Below, in pieces: positions 49,881 through 61,675 of a stretch of DNA of 64,000 bases. The notes under the pieces were generated by a model that did no database searches, was not told the DNA's origin, and saw only the letters and a program-made list of their open reading frames with translations. The translations under genes and the position numbers were made by a program. Source of the DNA: Trichomonas vaginalis G3 (taxonomy: Eukaryota; Parabasalia; Trichomonadida; Trichomonadidae). Where the stretch lies: contig NC_067205.1 in assembly GCF_026262505.1 (NCBI RefSeq), positions 23,965,585-24,029,584 of the forward strand. Direction: 5' to 3'. Every line of letters begins with the position of its first letter. The stretch's first letter is position 1.

Positions 49881-51480
49881 ATGACAGAAATAGCAAATCT
49901 TCTACAGGTTCCATTAAAACAAGGGACAAACAGAAAAGGGTGCATATTATAATAGAACTATGAAAGTTCCAGATGGAATGAAAGAATTAGTTCATATTGT
50001 TGCTGGTCTTCAAAAAGATGTTAAACAAATGAGAAACGTTTTAACATTACCAGAAGCTCAAGCATATGCAAACGTCATGGACCAAATTGGGAAGCACATG
50101 AAGCAGACATTACGGGTCCAAATGGAAAGCCTGATGGTATAAATGAAGTTTTCGTTACTGATGGTCAAGGTAATATTAAAGTCATAAATGGGTATAAATT
50201 AACTGTATCTGATTATCCTAAACGTAAAGCATATAATGAATGTTATCCTATGCAATTTGATGAAAATGGAAAAGCTGTTAAACAATACATTGGAGAAGGT
50301 GAAAATGGTCCAATTAATTCATACCGTTATAATCCATATTCTTATTTCAATGAAGAATTAAATGCTGTTGAAGAGGGACCGGATGGATTACCACGATATG
50401 TTAATCAGTTTGATGGTCAATATGCAAATATTAGACCTGAAATTTCAGCTAAGAAATTCTTTAAGTTGCTTTATTCGATCCAGTGTTCAATGAACAGAAA
50501 GAAGCAATGAAAGCAGAATTTAAACCAATTCAAGTGGCAAGAATTTCTTCATCTTCACTTTCAGAAGCGTTCAAGGAATTGATAAAGAAACCACTTTATT
50601 CTCAACAAGGTTATAACTTTGATTTAATTAAAGAAAGTGATAAACGTAAATTAGAAAAATCAGATGGTTTTAAGAATGCATGTAATGAAATGATTAAAGA
50701 TATTGTAAATGATAAATAAGACTGGAAGAAACTCAAAGCAATATCAATAACATAATTGGTGCAGTTACAAAGAAAGTATAAGCAAACAATGATGAACCTT
50801 GGATATTACCGTAAACAACTAAATAAAACTTTAAATATATTTTTCTTTTTTTTATTCAATTATAAATGAGAAGACGTTTCACAAGTCAAAAGAACACTAA
50901 CGCAAAAGCAGAGATTACGGTTGGTTATAACGTAAATGATGATAAATCACGAATTATTCAAATGTTAAAGTTAATGTTAGTCCTGAATTAACAAGGTCAG
51001 CAACTCAACAAATTTATTAACTCGTGACTTACCGAAGAATGAAGAGAATGAAGAAAACCATGAGAATGGAGACCCAATCATTTTATCTGAACCCGGTAAA
51101 GAACCTGTTGAAATTCCCACTTATCCAACATACCCTTCACCTCTTGATAACCCATATAAAATAGACATTAATTCTGAATTAATGAAAATTTACCGTGATA
51201 TAATAATTAATAATTATGATTCAATAATAAATTTAATTGACCAATCCGGTTTAATTATTTACCTTATGAATCATTAATTCACATTATCGCCATTCTTTGT
51301 GATGTTCAAGATTCAGACGTTAAGATTCAATTTTTCATAGATGATGAGGTTTCATGCTGCGGAACAGTTGCAAAATAAATCCTATAAAGGATATTAGCAC
51401 AATTAAGATATCAAAGAACGGAACAACAACTGAACTTCATTTAACATATAATGATATTTATAATAAATAGTTGATGAATA
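49881..51480 (+). pseudogene. Unrecognised virion-block genes (element 2)
   Basis: Two successive coding regions. The first, from [20 protein letters not shown] (49881) to about 50719, is rich in Lys and Asn with a segment YRYNPYSYFNEELNAVEEGP. The second, from MRRRFTSQKNTNAKAEITVG (about 50867), has a Pro-rich middle. No family recognised. By place between ATPase and fibre they are probably structural. Both are broken. Confidence 0.4.
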
Positions 51481-52012
51481 TAAAATATCACTTGAAAAAT
51501 TCTTTGTTAAGGCCATTTAATATTCAAGCATTAACATTATTGAATAATAATCCTTTGAATCATAATCAATAATAATTGACCTTTCACCAGTTTCTATCGT
51601 TTGTTTTATTTCTTTTTGTTCCCCACTATCTGGATCGGTCATTGTAATTGTTTTTGTTATAGTATCAGCTTTATCTTTAACTTAATCTTTTTTCCATCAG
51701 GATATTTAAACCAAAATTCCAAAAATTCGATATTGTCAATCTGTTCATATTTTAATCTATCAATTACATTTTTAATACCATCTGAAATCTTATGAAATGG
51801 TCATTATATGGGTTTGATTGAACTAAATTTGAATGAAGTGAAATATAACCCGATGATGAATATGACATTGACTCATATTTTCTGAAACACTAAAATTTAT
51901 AACATGAATGAATTTCTTATTCGTTGAATTTATGAATTCTTGAGGTAATCTTATCCTAGTTTTATTTATCACTGGAAATAACGCTTTACCATATTTTTAA
52001 TCGTAATAAAAA

Positions 52013-52471
52013 TGTCAATTATCAATATTATTTCGAATAATAACTGTGAATTAAATTTAACAGTTAGCGGAATTTATAATGTTACTCTCGTTTCTGTGAG
52101 TGGTAAATTTAATCCCATTCTTTTAGACCCTTCAGATATATATCATTTATTAAAGATGACCATGAAAAAACGTATGATATGTATATAAATAATGTGATAG
52201 CGAAATGGGATATTAACATGATTTTAAGTTATTTAAATGAATCATTTATCGTATGGTATGAAGAAAATTTTAAATCAAAACCTGATAAACTTTTTGAACT
52301 TGATGAAATAAATAACCTTATTAAATTCCCACTGAAAATTAAATTTTGTACTCCTCATTTTCGTTCATTGTTGGGGATATTAAATTTTGAAAAAGATGTT
52401 GGGGATGTTTTGTATTCTGACACTGGTTCCAATTTCATTTTAATCAAATGTGATAAAGTTAATACCCAATG
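52013..52471 (+). pseudogene. Small unknown protein region (element 2)
   Basis: Starts MSIINIISNNNCELNLTVSG and contains a well-kept stretch WYEENFKSKPDKLFELDEIN and FCTPHFRSLLGILNFEKD. An AT-rich leader precedes the start. It may be a minor capsid component. Function unknown; the region is broken. Confidence 0.4.
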
Positions 52472-52743
52472 AGATTTTCACATCAAACATTAGACCCTAA
52501 CTCTTACCCATCAATACAAAACATTTTATCCATCAACTTAAACATATTTTCTTTATCATATCCGTTTCAATTATCCGGGAATTCATTTATTCTTCATTCA
52601 AAAGATTTATCAATATTAAATTTAGAGTAACTGACCTATTTGATTGTGATTTAGAATTCATGAATGAAATATTATGGCAATTTCAAATAGAAAAAATAGG
52701 TGATGAGATAACGGATTAAATATTTATTTTTAAATCATAATAA

Positions 52744-55675
52744 ATGATTAAACAACAGCAACCACAACAACTTAAGGCACAAAGCACTCAGGTCCCTCAG
52801 ACCATTACATACGCCATATATGCATATAATTCAAAGACGGCAGAACAAACGCAAAGGTTGAAATATGGAGATTTGGAGATATAGGGTGTCCAAAGGTGCG
52901 TTTAGCACAGCGCTCTATATGAGACTATTAAAGGAGATATATGCTGATTATAAATATATAATAAAAAATATGAATATATGTATATGATGAGTATGTTGTA
53001 TTTTGGCGCCATGCCGGGATATAAAATGAATTTTGAGACTAGAGGCGGTTTCGCGGGAAATTTTGGCGGGATTTTTTTCATTTTTTTAATGAATCATAAA
53101 AGAAAACATCCTCGCTCTGCAAAAAAATGCAAAGACTGTAAAAAAATCTACGAGACATTGGTAAAATGCTTCGGTATGGATGCTCCTAGCTATTCCACTG
53201 TAACGTATCATGTTAGGATGTATCACTTCATGAACAAAAAGGCGCCCATCATAAAAATTGACAAAAAAATCGCCGGATCAAAGAAAAATCAAAGCAATTC
53301 TTCAAGCGCTAGATGAAGACCCAAGAGCATCACTCAGAAGGATAGAGGAGATGACAAAGATACCACGTAAACAGTCAGTTATTATCTGCACAATTATTTG
53401 AACTACAAAATATATACAGGTATCCGCACAACCTTAATTCAGTTCAAAAAAATCTAGAGTCCAATCTTCGAAAGAGCTCCTCTCTATTTGGGTGCGTATC
53501 AATCCAAGAAGTTTCGCTTTTTAGTAACAGGGGACGAGTCTTGGTTTCACTATGCAACAGAAGCCAAAAATCATTTGGATCCGAAGGATGAAAATCCGCA
53601 AACATTCCCGAAGAAAAAAATTGACACACCAATGATGATGTTGTCGGTTTTTTGGGGCGTGAATGGCATCATCGCAATTGATATTCTTCAAAACCTAATA
53701 CGATGAATGCTCAGTATCGAATTGACAATGTTCTTACTCAAATTATCAATTCTGATGATTTGAGAAATCCAACAACAAAAACAAAGTTTTGCAATTCATT
53801 TTGATAATTCAAGAGTTACAAAAGTCATAAGGTAATGAATTACTTGGTGGAAAACAATGTCAAAGTTGTTCCAAAACCCAATATTCACCTGATATATGCA
53901 CCCTGACTTTTATTTATTCGGACGCTAAAAAAGAGAGCTGAAGGACGCGAATTCGCGAGTCCAGATGATCTTGAAAATTTTGTAAGAGAGCAATTTGAGC
54001 AATTTTCTCATGATGATTTAAAGCGTGTCTTTCAAGCCTGGATCGATCGCTGCGAACGCGTGATTGAATCCAATGGTGATTATATTTAAATAAACTTTAT
54101 ATATATGTAACTTGTTTATTTCTATTCGCAGTATTCAGGTTTGTGCTAAACACACCTTTGGACACCCTATAGTATTGAAAAATGACCATTTCGAATTCGT
54201 TTGCAAGGGTGGTGCAGTGATATCAAATATAAAAGAAATTTTATTTATGAATTCAAAAATTAAAGGAATAACGGATGATATAACATCAATTCCACCAGAA
54301 GAACAAAGATATTACGCATTAAATGCATTTCCTAAAGTTTTGAAGATTGGAAGATTTAATTTAAATGAGGAATTCATAGAAGGTTTCCTAAATGACATAA
54401 TGGAGAAAGCAGATAAGGAATGTGTTGCTGCTGCGTTAGAGAAGAAAGCGGATAAGGAATATGTTAACGAAAAAGATAATGAAATTAAAGAAAGTGTTGA
54501 ATGGTATCATGAATGGATATCAAAGATTTTAAAAACTAAAGCTGATACAGGATGGGTTTCAGGATGTTTAGACCTTAAAGCGGATAAGGAATATGTTAAT
54601 GATGAATTAAAGACTAAGTTAGAGAAGAAAGCAGATAAGGAATATGTTAACGAAATATACCAAAGTTTGATAGGAACAACGAAAAATATTGAAACTATTG
54701 TTGGCGACTTTTCTGTCAATGAAGAAAATAAATATTTTAGATGGCAGTTTGTACACTCCTTAAAAAATGGTATACGGTGGAAACTCATTCCGAAAAATAA
54801 CAATGAAATGTATGTAAGTTATAAAAAGAATGATGACACACAAGTTAAAGTTCCATTAGACAACAACTGCTACTTAAACTTATATGGAGACGAACAAAAG
54901 AAATATTTAAGAGTTTATGAAATGGTAGATATGACATTGCCTGACCCAGCTCCAGCACCATATTATTATGACTATGGAGATGATGTCAGAACACCACATG
55001 TAGATGAACAAAAGTTAACATTATATTTAGATTATTATAGATATAAAAGATATAATGCAATAGAAAAAACGAGAATAGTATATTATTATACAGATGACAG
55101 AAATAAATATTATAGTCAAGATTTTACCTACCCTGAAAACATAAGATTATATTATAAAAAATATTCTGACACAAACCAGAAGAAACCTGAAATAGTTACA
55201 CTATATTTTAAGTTCAAAAGAGACAATCCTATAATATCTCATATGTTTGATTTAATGAACCCAGTAGGTTCTATTTATACATCTATGGATGCAAGAGGTC
55301 TCAAGTAATGTTTGGTGTTGGTGCATGGGAACAAATAGTCGACAGGTTTTTGTATTGTGCAAACTCTTCAAAGGAAACAGGGGGAAGTAAAACGATTTCG
55401 GGTGAAAATTTACCTGCACACAGTCACTACATAGATTTAAGTACATCTCAAGCAGGTTGGCATAAGCATAGATATTGGGATTGGTCAGGAATGACAAAAG
55501 GTAAAGGATATGATGTTAAGACGACGTTAAGTTTGCTATAAATTGTTACTGGGATGACACTCAGGGAGAAGGAAACCATACACATCACGTTTCAGGATAT
55601 ACACAAACAACGGGACAAAGTAAAGAATACATGCCACCTTACATGACAGTTTACGCATGGTATAGAGTTCAATGA
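52744..55675 (+). pseudogene. Collar fibre gene of element 2, interrupted by mariner copy B
   Basis: A Gln-rich start (MIKQQQPQQLKAQSTQVPQT) lies left of mariner copy B. The shaft right of it has repeated ADKEYVN units and the segment ADTGWVSGCLDLKADKEYVN. The tip begins NPVGSIYTSMDAR, then FGVGAWEQIVDRFLYCAN, GGSKTISGENLPAHSHY, and ends MPPYMTVYAWYRVQ. This is the same phage collar-type tip as in element 1. A Tyr-rich insertion of about 200 residues (YYYDYGDDVRTPHVDEQ) is absent from the element 1 fibre. Broken. Confidence 0.75.
52882..54169 (+). mobile_element. Tvmar1-like mariner, copy B (many small indels)
   Basis: Full-length copy with TAGGGTGTCC ends and a TA duplication (52880-52881, 54170-54171). 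It is 1288 bp, 16 bp shorter than copy C. The transposase frame is broken in many places by one-base gains and losses, often in base runs (for example GCTCTGC for GCTCTTGC near 53116; ACGTAAACAG for ACGTACAACAG near 53370), and by a rewritten patch near 53405-53425. Substitutions are few. It sits within the fibre gene of element 2. Confidence 0.95.
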
Positions 55676-55779
55676 ATGAACTAAATATATTTTATGTCTG
55701 TAATTAATTAGGTAATGAAGTAATGGATGAACTACAGAAATAAATGTTTACGTTAATGTTTATGTTAATGTTTTCAGGT

Positions 55780-56225
55780 CATTCAATAATTAATTATTTT
55801 TGAAGAACTGAAGGTGTCACCAGGTCACCATGTGTCACCAGGTCATTTAACTTCTTTTAAAAAATGAGACAACATGACATTTAGACAACAACACAGGAGG
55901 AAGGCAGTTATGACTTATTTTTGAAGAACTGAAGGTGTCACCATGTTACCAGGTAATTTAACTCATGACATTTTGACAACACAGGTTATTCAATAATTAA
56001 TTATTTTTGAAGAACTGAAGGTGTCACCAGGTCACCATGTGTCACCAGGTCATTTAACTTCTTTTAAAAAATGAGACAACATGACATTTTGACAACATCA
56101 CAGGTTATTCAATAATTAATTATTTTTGAAGAACTGAAGGTGTCACCAGGTCACCATGTGTCACCAGGTCATTTAACTTCTCTGAAAAAATGAGACAACA
56201 TGACATTTTGACAACATTTACGAAA
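55780..56225 (+). repeat. Iteron-like tandem array, left of the primase-helicase (element 2)
   Basis: Several copies of a unit carrying GAAGAACTGAAGGTGTCACC, one or more GGTCACCATGTGTCACC blocks, TCATTTAACTTCTTTTAAAA and ATGAGACAACATGACATTTT. The GGTGAC/GTCACC hexamer recurs on both strands and forms short palindromes. The array to the right of the same gene has the same units in the opposite orientation. Confidence 0.9.
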
Positions 56226-56289
56226 ATTTGATGCAGCCCAAAAATAAAGTTAGTTTTAAAATTATTTTTATTTTTTTATTCCTATATAA

Positions 56290-58599
56290 ATGACAGCAAC
56301 AAACAACAACAACTATATCGTTTCTGATGAACAAGTTATTGATTCATTAGCTGAGGAATTAGTTGTGACAGAAACTAAAACCCTCAACGAAAGAATTGGT
56401 GAAAACAAGATTGATTTACATAACTACCTCAAACATGATGGAGGAAGAGGAAGGAAAACTGGTACAGCTTTATTAGTAAATAAAATTTCAAATTTACGAT
56501 TATAGATGTTGATATCAATAAATCATACAATGATGAACTTAAAGAAACAGTTAGAAAAGACATTTTATCAAAACTTTCGGATAAAGATGTTATCGTTAAA
56601 ACCGCTTCAGGAGGTCTTCACATTTATTGCAACAACTAATTTCTTCTATGCAGTTTCGAACAGAATGATTAAATGTTATTCCTGCAATGATTATGATATT
56701 GACATAATGACTTCTATTGATGATTCAAAGCGTTCATTAGTAGTTATGGCTGATTCAAGAGTTCGCAAGAATGCATCAGAACCAATCAATACATACTCAT
56801 TCATTCGTGGAAGTTATGATTCAACATTAACCAGAACAGTAAACGATATATTAAATGATTTGAATATTAAGGTAAGAGTTGAACAGAAGAGCGAAGAAAT
56901 AAAGAGTATAATGAATGAAAACAAAGATGTAAACATTGACGATAAACTTGCCCAGAGCATAGTTGATGGCATCTGTGATTTTGAAGTACATAATGATGGT
57001 GGAAACATGAATTTAGAAAAAGAAGTTACATTATTCACACTGTTTCAAGCAATTAATTCGTTACCTAATCATTTAATTAATGAAGCATACGATAACGTTT
57101 ATAATTTCTGCAGCTTAACAGAAAATGCAAAAAGTAATTTTGAAAAAGCACGTAGTAGATATGCACATTTAATGACTTCTCCATTTGTTTTGGTGAAGAT
57201 TCTAAACTTTATCAAAAGGAATATTATGATGAATATGTTTTACCTTTATTACGTAAGCCAAAAATAACATTTGATATCAAACTTGATGACTCGTTTTTGA
57301 TAACAGATATTAGACGCAAGGCTGAAAATCATCAGTATAAAAACAGTTCTGAAGTAATTGAGGATTTATCACGTGTAATCCGTTTTGTAGATTGTGGAAA
57401 TAAATACTTCATTCAGAAAGATTACAACATACACGACAAAATGAATCAAATATCATTCGTTCTTCAATCAAACATGAAAGAGTCACTCAAAATGATTAAA
57501 TTATTTAAAGAAGAAGGTAAAACCATAACAGCATGGGATGTACTACTAAATCAATTGTCTTCATTAACCGTTAAGGGTGTTTGCTTTAAATCTGATTCCC
57601 CCGATGTTTTCTCAACGTTTCAGGGTTATAAATACAACATTCTTGAAAAGCCTGATTACTCAAAAATTGAGATGTTTATGAATTTCATTAAAGAAGCCAT
57701 TTGTGATAATAACGATGAAGTGTATAAATACCTTCTCGGCTGGATTGCATCAATGATTCAACATCCTGGAATCAAGAATGAAACAGCAATTATTTTGAAA
57801 GGACTTCAGGGAACAGGTAAAAACAGATTTACAGACATTATTTCTGAACTTCTCGCAGGTTATTCATGTAAAAACATTACTGAAATAAGTGAGCTAACGG
57901 GTAATTTCAACTCAGTAGTTGAAAATAAAATGTTTCTTGTACTTAATGAACTCAAGAATGTAGGTGAAGACAGACTCGCAAACTTCAACGCTTTGAAATC
58001 AATTTATAACGGATAATGAGATTAGAATTAATGAAAAGAATCAACCCAGAAGAACTGCTCAGAATGTTGCAAACTTCATTTTCGTAACTAATAACGTTTA
58101 CCCTGTCAAAATTGAAGTTGGAGACAGAAGATACGTAGTTTTAAGAGTTAATGGTAAATTCAAGGGTCAATTTGATTACTTCAAGAATTTAATGGATTCA
58201 TGCACAAAGGAATTTTATGATAACCTTTTAACATATTTTATGCAATATGACCTTTCATCATTTAATGTACGAATCATTCCGATGACTGAAGCCAAACAAG
58301 ATTTAATCGAGTTATCAACAAATCCTTTAGATGTATGGATAAATACACATTATGATGAATTGTGTGCAGGTATGACGTGTAAAAATGCTCTATTCTGCAA
58401 ACCATCAGACATGAAAGACAAGAATTTCCAAATGAGCATTAAGGATAAATGTGATAGGAAACAGGTAAGAATAGATGGTAAACAAACATGGTGTTATGTT
58501 TTGAAAGAAGAAATGAAAGGATTATATAAACAGGTTGAACCAAACGATAATGAGGATTCATTTACTGACGATGAAATACCTGTAAATGATGCTTTATAA
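56290..58599 (+). pseudogene. Primase-SF3 helicase region (element 2)
   Basis: The N-terminal part contains DVDINKSYNDELK and, further on, VKTASGGLHIY, which match the catalytic D.D and the SGG.H.Y-type motif of archaeo-eukaryotic primases fused to D5 helicases. Later comes Walker A GLQGTGKNRF (near 57800), MFLVLNELKN and NFIFVTNN. The helicase part is a clear relative of the element 1 helicase (shared AWD.LLNQL; TFQGYKY; IQHPG.KNETA). Broken. It primes and unwinds the element's DNA and would work with polymerase B downstream. Confidence 0.8.
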
Positions 58600-58639
58600 A
58601 GTATGATTGGAATTTATTTTTGCCTTCCTCTTTTTCGTA

Positions 58640-59625
58640 CTTGTGTTGTCAAAATGTCATGTTGTCTCATTTTTTAAAAGAAGTTAAATAACCCGGTGAC
58701 ATGGTGACATGGTGACACCTTCAGTTCTTCAAAAATAATTCATAACTACCTTCCTCCTGTGATGTTGTCAAAATGTCATGTTGTCTCATTTTTTAAAAGA
58801 AGTTAAATGACCTGGTGACACATGGTGACCTGGTGACACCTTCAGTTCTTCAAAAATAATTAATTATTGAATAACCTGTGTTGTCAAAATGTCATGAGTT
58901 AAATTACCTGGTAACATGGTGACACCTTCAGTTCTTCAAAAATAAGTCATAACTGCCTTCCTCCTGTGTTGTTGTCAAAATGTCATGTTGTCTCATTTTT
59001 TAAAAGAAGTTAAATGACCTGGTGACACATGGTGACCTGGTGACACCTTCAGTTCTTCAAAAATAATTCATAACTGCCTTCCTCCTGTGTTGTCAAAATG
59101 TCATGAGTTAAATTACCTGGTGACATGGTGACACCTTCAGTTCTTCAAAAATAATTCATAACTACCTTCCTCCTGTGATGTTGTCAAAATGTCATGTTGT
59201 CTCATTTTTTAAAAGAAGTTAAATGACCTGGTGACACATGGTGACCTGGTGACACCTTCAGTTCTTCAAAAATAATTAATTATTGAATAACCTGTGTTGT
59301 CAAAATGTCATGAGTTAAATTACCTGGTAACATGGTGACACCTTCAGTTCTTCAAAAATAAGTCATAACTGCCTTCCTCCTGTGTTGTTGTCAAAATGTC
59401 ATGTTGTCTCATTTTTTAAAAGAAGTTAAATGACCTGGTGACACATGGTGACCTGGTGACACCTTCAGTTCTTCAAAAATAATTCATAACTGCCTTCCTC
59501 CTGTGTTGTCAAAATGTCATGAGTTAAATTACCTGGTGACATGGTGACACCTTCAGTTCTTCAAAAATAATTCATAACTACCTTCCTCCTGTGATGTTGT
59601 CAAAATGTCATGTTGTCTCAAACTT
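58640..59625 (-). repeat. Iteron-like tandem array with 416-bp higher-order period (element 2)
   Basis: CATAACTACCTTCCTCCTGT recurs at 58741, 59157 and 59573, giving an exact 416-bp higher-order repeat. Each contains several sub-units built from GGTGACACATGGTGACCTGG and ACCTTCAGTTCTTCAAAAAT, with two spacer types (AATTAATTATTGAATAACCT and AATTCATAACTGCCTTCC). The units are the reverse complement of those in the left array. Near-identity of the copies shows recent amplification or ongoing exchange. Confidence 0.92.
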
Positions 59626-59662
59626 TAGAACGGCATAATTTAAATTTTTATTTTTATCATAA

Positions 59663-59827
59663 ATGAATACCCCACAAGCTCAAAATTTACCACGAATCAT
59701 AACAAGGGAGGAAATGATAAAAATGATGCAAGAACATGTTAAAAATAACAAACCACTAAAATTGAGAAAATGTGGTTATGCAGTAATGATGGAAAGAGAG
59801 ATGTTGTCGAAGAGGAATAAAAATTAA
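59663..59827 (+). CDS. Small basic protein, 54 aa (element 2)
   Basis: Starts MNTPQAQNLPRIITREEMIK after an AT-rich leader (TTTTTATTTTTATCATAA) like those of other element genes, and ends in basic sequence (EMLSKRNKN). It lies just beyond the right repeat array. No family recognised. Short, so coding status is only probable. Confidence 0.4.
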   Translation: MNTPQAQNLPRIITREEMIKMMQEHVKNNKPLKLRKCGYAVMMEREMLSKRNKN

Positions 59828-60371
59828 ATTTGGATTGAGTTTAAAAATTCATCTTTATTAAATTCATCTCTTCCAATCAATTTATTTATTCTATTAAATT
59901 CTTTTATTTTTGCTTCACTCAGTTTAATGATTGAACGATAAGTTTCTAATTTTTCGATTATTTCTTTATCGTTTTCAACCTCACTGCATTGTGGCTTCTT
60001 TTTGTAATAGCATATTTTTGATTTAATTCTGTTTAGTTTTTTTTATATTCATTGTCTGGACTCTTGACTGCTTTGTTGTCACTCATTTCTTACGAAATAA
60101 AAAAAATTAAATATTATTTAAATATAATGGAGTAATAAAATAAATCGGAATTTCTATTAATTTCTTGTCAACTTCAACTAATGCATTGCCGTTAATATAT
60201 CTAACAAATTCAGCTATTGTGTCAAATCTTCGTCTTCTTTTTGTCATTGATTTATCAGTTTTTCCATAATCGAGATGAATTAAAACTTTATCCCCTTGTT
60301 TAAAATTCATGAGCTCCGAATTAATTTGTTCACGTTTAACATCATTTAACTTTTCCATTTGCTTTCTAATA

Positions 60372-61675
60372 TAGGGTGTCCAAAGGTGCGTTTAGCACAG
60401 CGCTCTATATGAGACTATTAAAGGAGATATATGCTGATTATAAATATATAATAAAAAATATGAATATATGTATATGATGAGTATGTTGTATTTTGGCGCC
60501 ATGCCGGGATATAAAATGAATTTTGAGACAAGAGGCGGTTTTGCGGGAAATTTTGGCGGGATTTTTTTCATTTTTTTAATGAATCATAAAGAAAACATCC
60601 TCGCTCTTGCAAAAAAATGCAAAGACTGTAAAAAAATCTACGAGACATTGGTAAAATGCTTCGGTATGGATGCTCCTAGCTATTCCACTGTAACGTATCA
60701 TGTTAGGATGTATCACTTCATGAACAAAAAGGCGCCCATCATAAAAATTGACAAAAAATCGCCGGATCAAAGAAAAATCAAAGCAATTCTTCAAGCGCTA
60801 GATGAAGACCCAAGAGCATCACTCAGAAGGATAGAGGAGATGACAAAGATACCACGTACAACAGTCAGTTATTATCTGCACAATTATTTGAACTACAAAC
60901 TAGCGTATACACGTTGGGTTCCGCACAACCTTAATTCAGTTCAAAAAAAATCTAGAGTCCAATCTTCGAAAGAGCTCCTCTCTATATTGGGTGCGTATCA
61001 ATCCAAGAAGTTTCGCTTTTTAGTAACAGGGGACGAGTCTTGGTTTCAATATGCAACAGAAGCCAAAATCATGTGGATTCCAAAGGATGAAAATCCGCAA
61101 ACATTCCCGAAGAAAAAAATTGACACACCAATGATGATGTTGTCGGTTTTTTGGGGCGTGAATGGCATCATCGCAATTGATATTCTTCAAAAACCTAATA
61201 CGATGAATGCTCAGTATCGAATTGACAATGTTCTTACTCAAATTATCAATTCTGATGAGTTTGAGAAATCCAAACAACAAAAACAAAAGTTTGCAATTCA
61301 TTTTGATAATTCAAGAGTTCACAAAAGTCATAAGGTAATGAATTACTTGGTGGAAAACAATGTCAAAGTTGTTCCAAACTCAATTTATTCACCTGATATT
61401 GCACCCTCTGACTTTTATTTATTCGGCACGCTAAAAAAGAGAGCTGAAGGACGCGAATTCGCGAGTCCAGATGATCTTGAAAATTTTGTAAGAGAGCAAT
61501 TTGAGCAATTTTCTCATGATGATTTAAAGCGTGTCTTTCAAGCCTGGATCGATCGCTGCGAACGCGTGATTGAATCCAATGGTGATTATATTTAAATAAA
61601 CTTTATATATATGTAACTTGTTTATTTCTATTCGCAGTATTCAGGTTTGTGCTAAACACACCTTTGGACACCCTA
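60372..61675 (+). mobile_element. Tvmar1-like mariner, copy C (looks whole)
   Basis: 1304 bp, with 29-bp terminal inverted repeats starting TAGGGTGTCCAAAGGTG that differ at one position between the ends, and a TA duplication (60370-60371, 61676-61677). It is the only one of the three copies here with an undamaged transposase frame. It sits inside the integrase gene of element 2. Confidence 0.97.
60468..61595 (+). CDS. Mariner transposase (copy C)
   Basis: 375 residues from the first Met, or about 338 from MNHKENILALAKKC (start uncertain; the first stretch may be leader). There is an N-terminal pair of helix-turn-helix units (PSYSTVTYHVRMYHF; ASLRRIEEMTKIPRTTVSYY). The DDE core carries VTGDESWF, then AIHFDNSRVHKS, then YSPDIAPSDFYLF, with 34 residues between the second and third Asp: the D,D34D signature of mariner. 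It cuts and pastes the element at TA sites. The frame is whole, so this copy could be a source of enzyme for others. Confidence 0.95.
   Translation: MYMMSMLYFGAMPGYKMNFETRGGFAGNFGGIFFIFLMNHKENILALAKKCKDCKKIYETLVKCFGMDAPSYSTVTYHVRMYHFMNKKAPIIKIDKKSPDQRKIKAILQALDEDPRASLRRIEEMTKIPRTTVSYYLHNYLNYKLAYTRWVPHNLNSVQKKSRVQSSKELLSILGAYQSKKFRFLVTGDESWFQYATEAKIMWIPKDENPQTFPKKKIDTPMMMLSVFWGVNGIIAIDILQKPNTMNAQYRIDNVLTQIINSDEFEKSKQQKQKFAIHFDNSRVHKSHKVMNYLVENNVKVVPNSIYSPDIAPSDFYLFGTLKKRAEGREFASPDDLENFVREQFEQFSHDDLKRVFQAWIDRCERVIESNGDYI

Noticed and set aside
58640-59625. Spaced repeats as a CRISPR array
   Set aside because: The intervening sequences are themselves repeated in a 416-bp higher-order unit, so they are not spacers.
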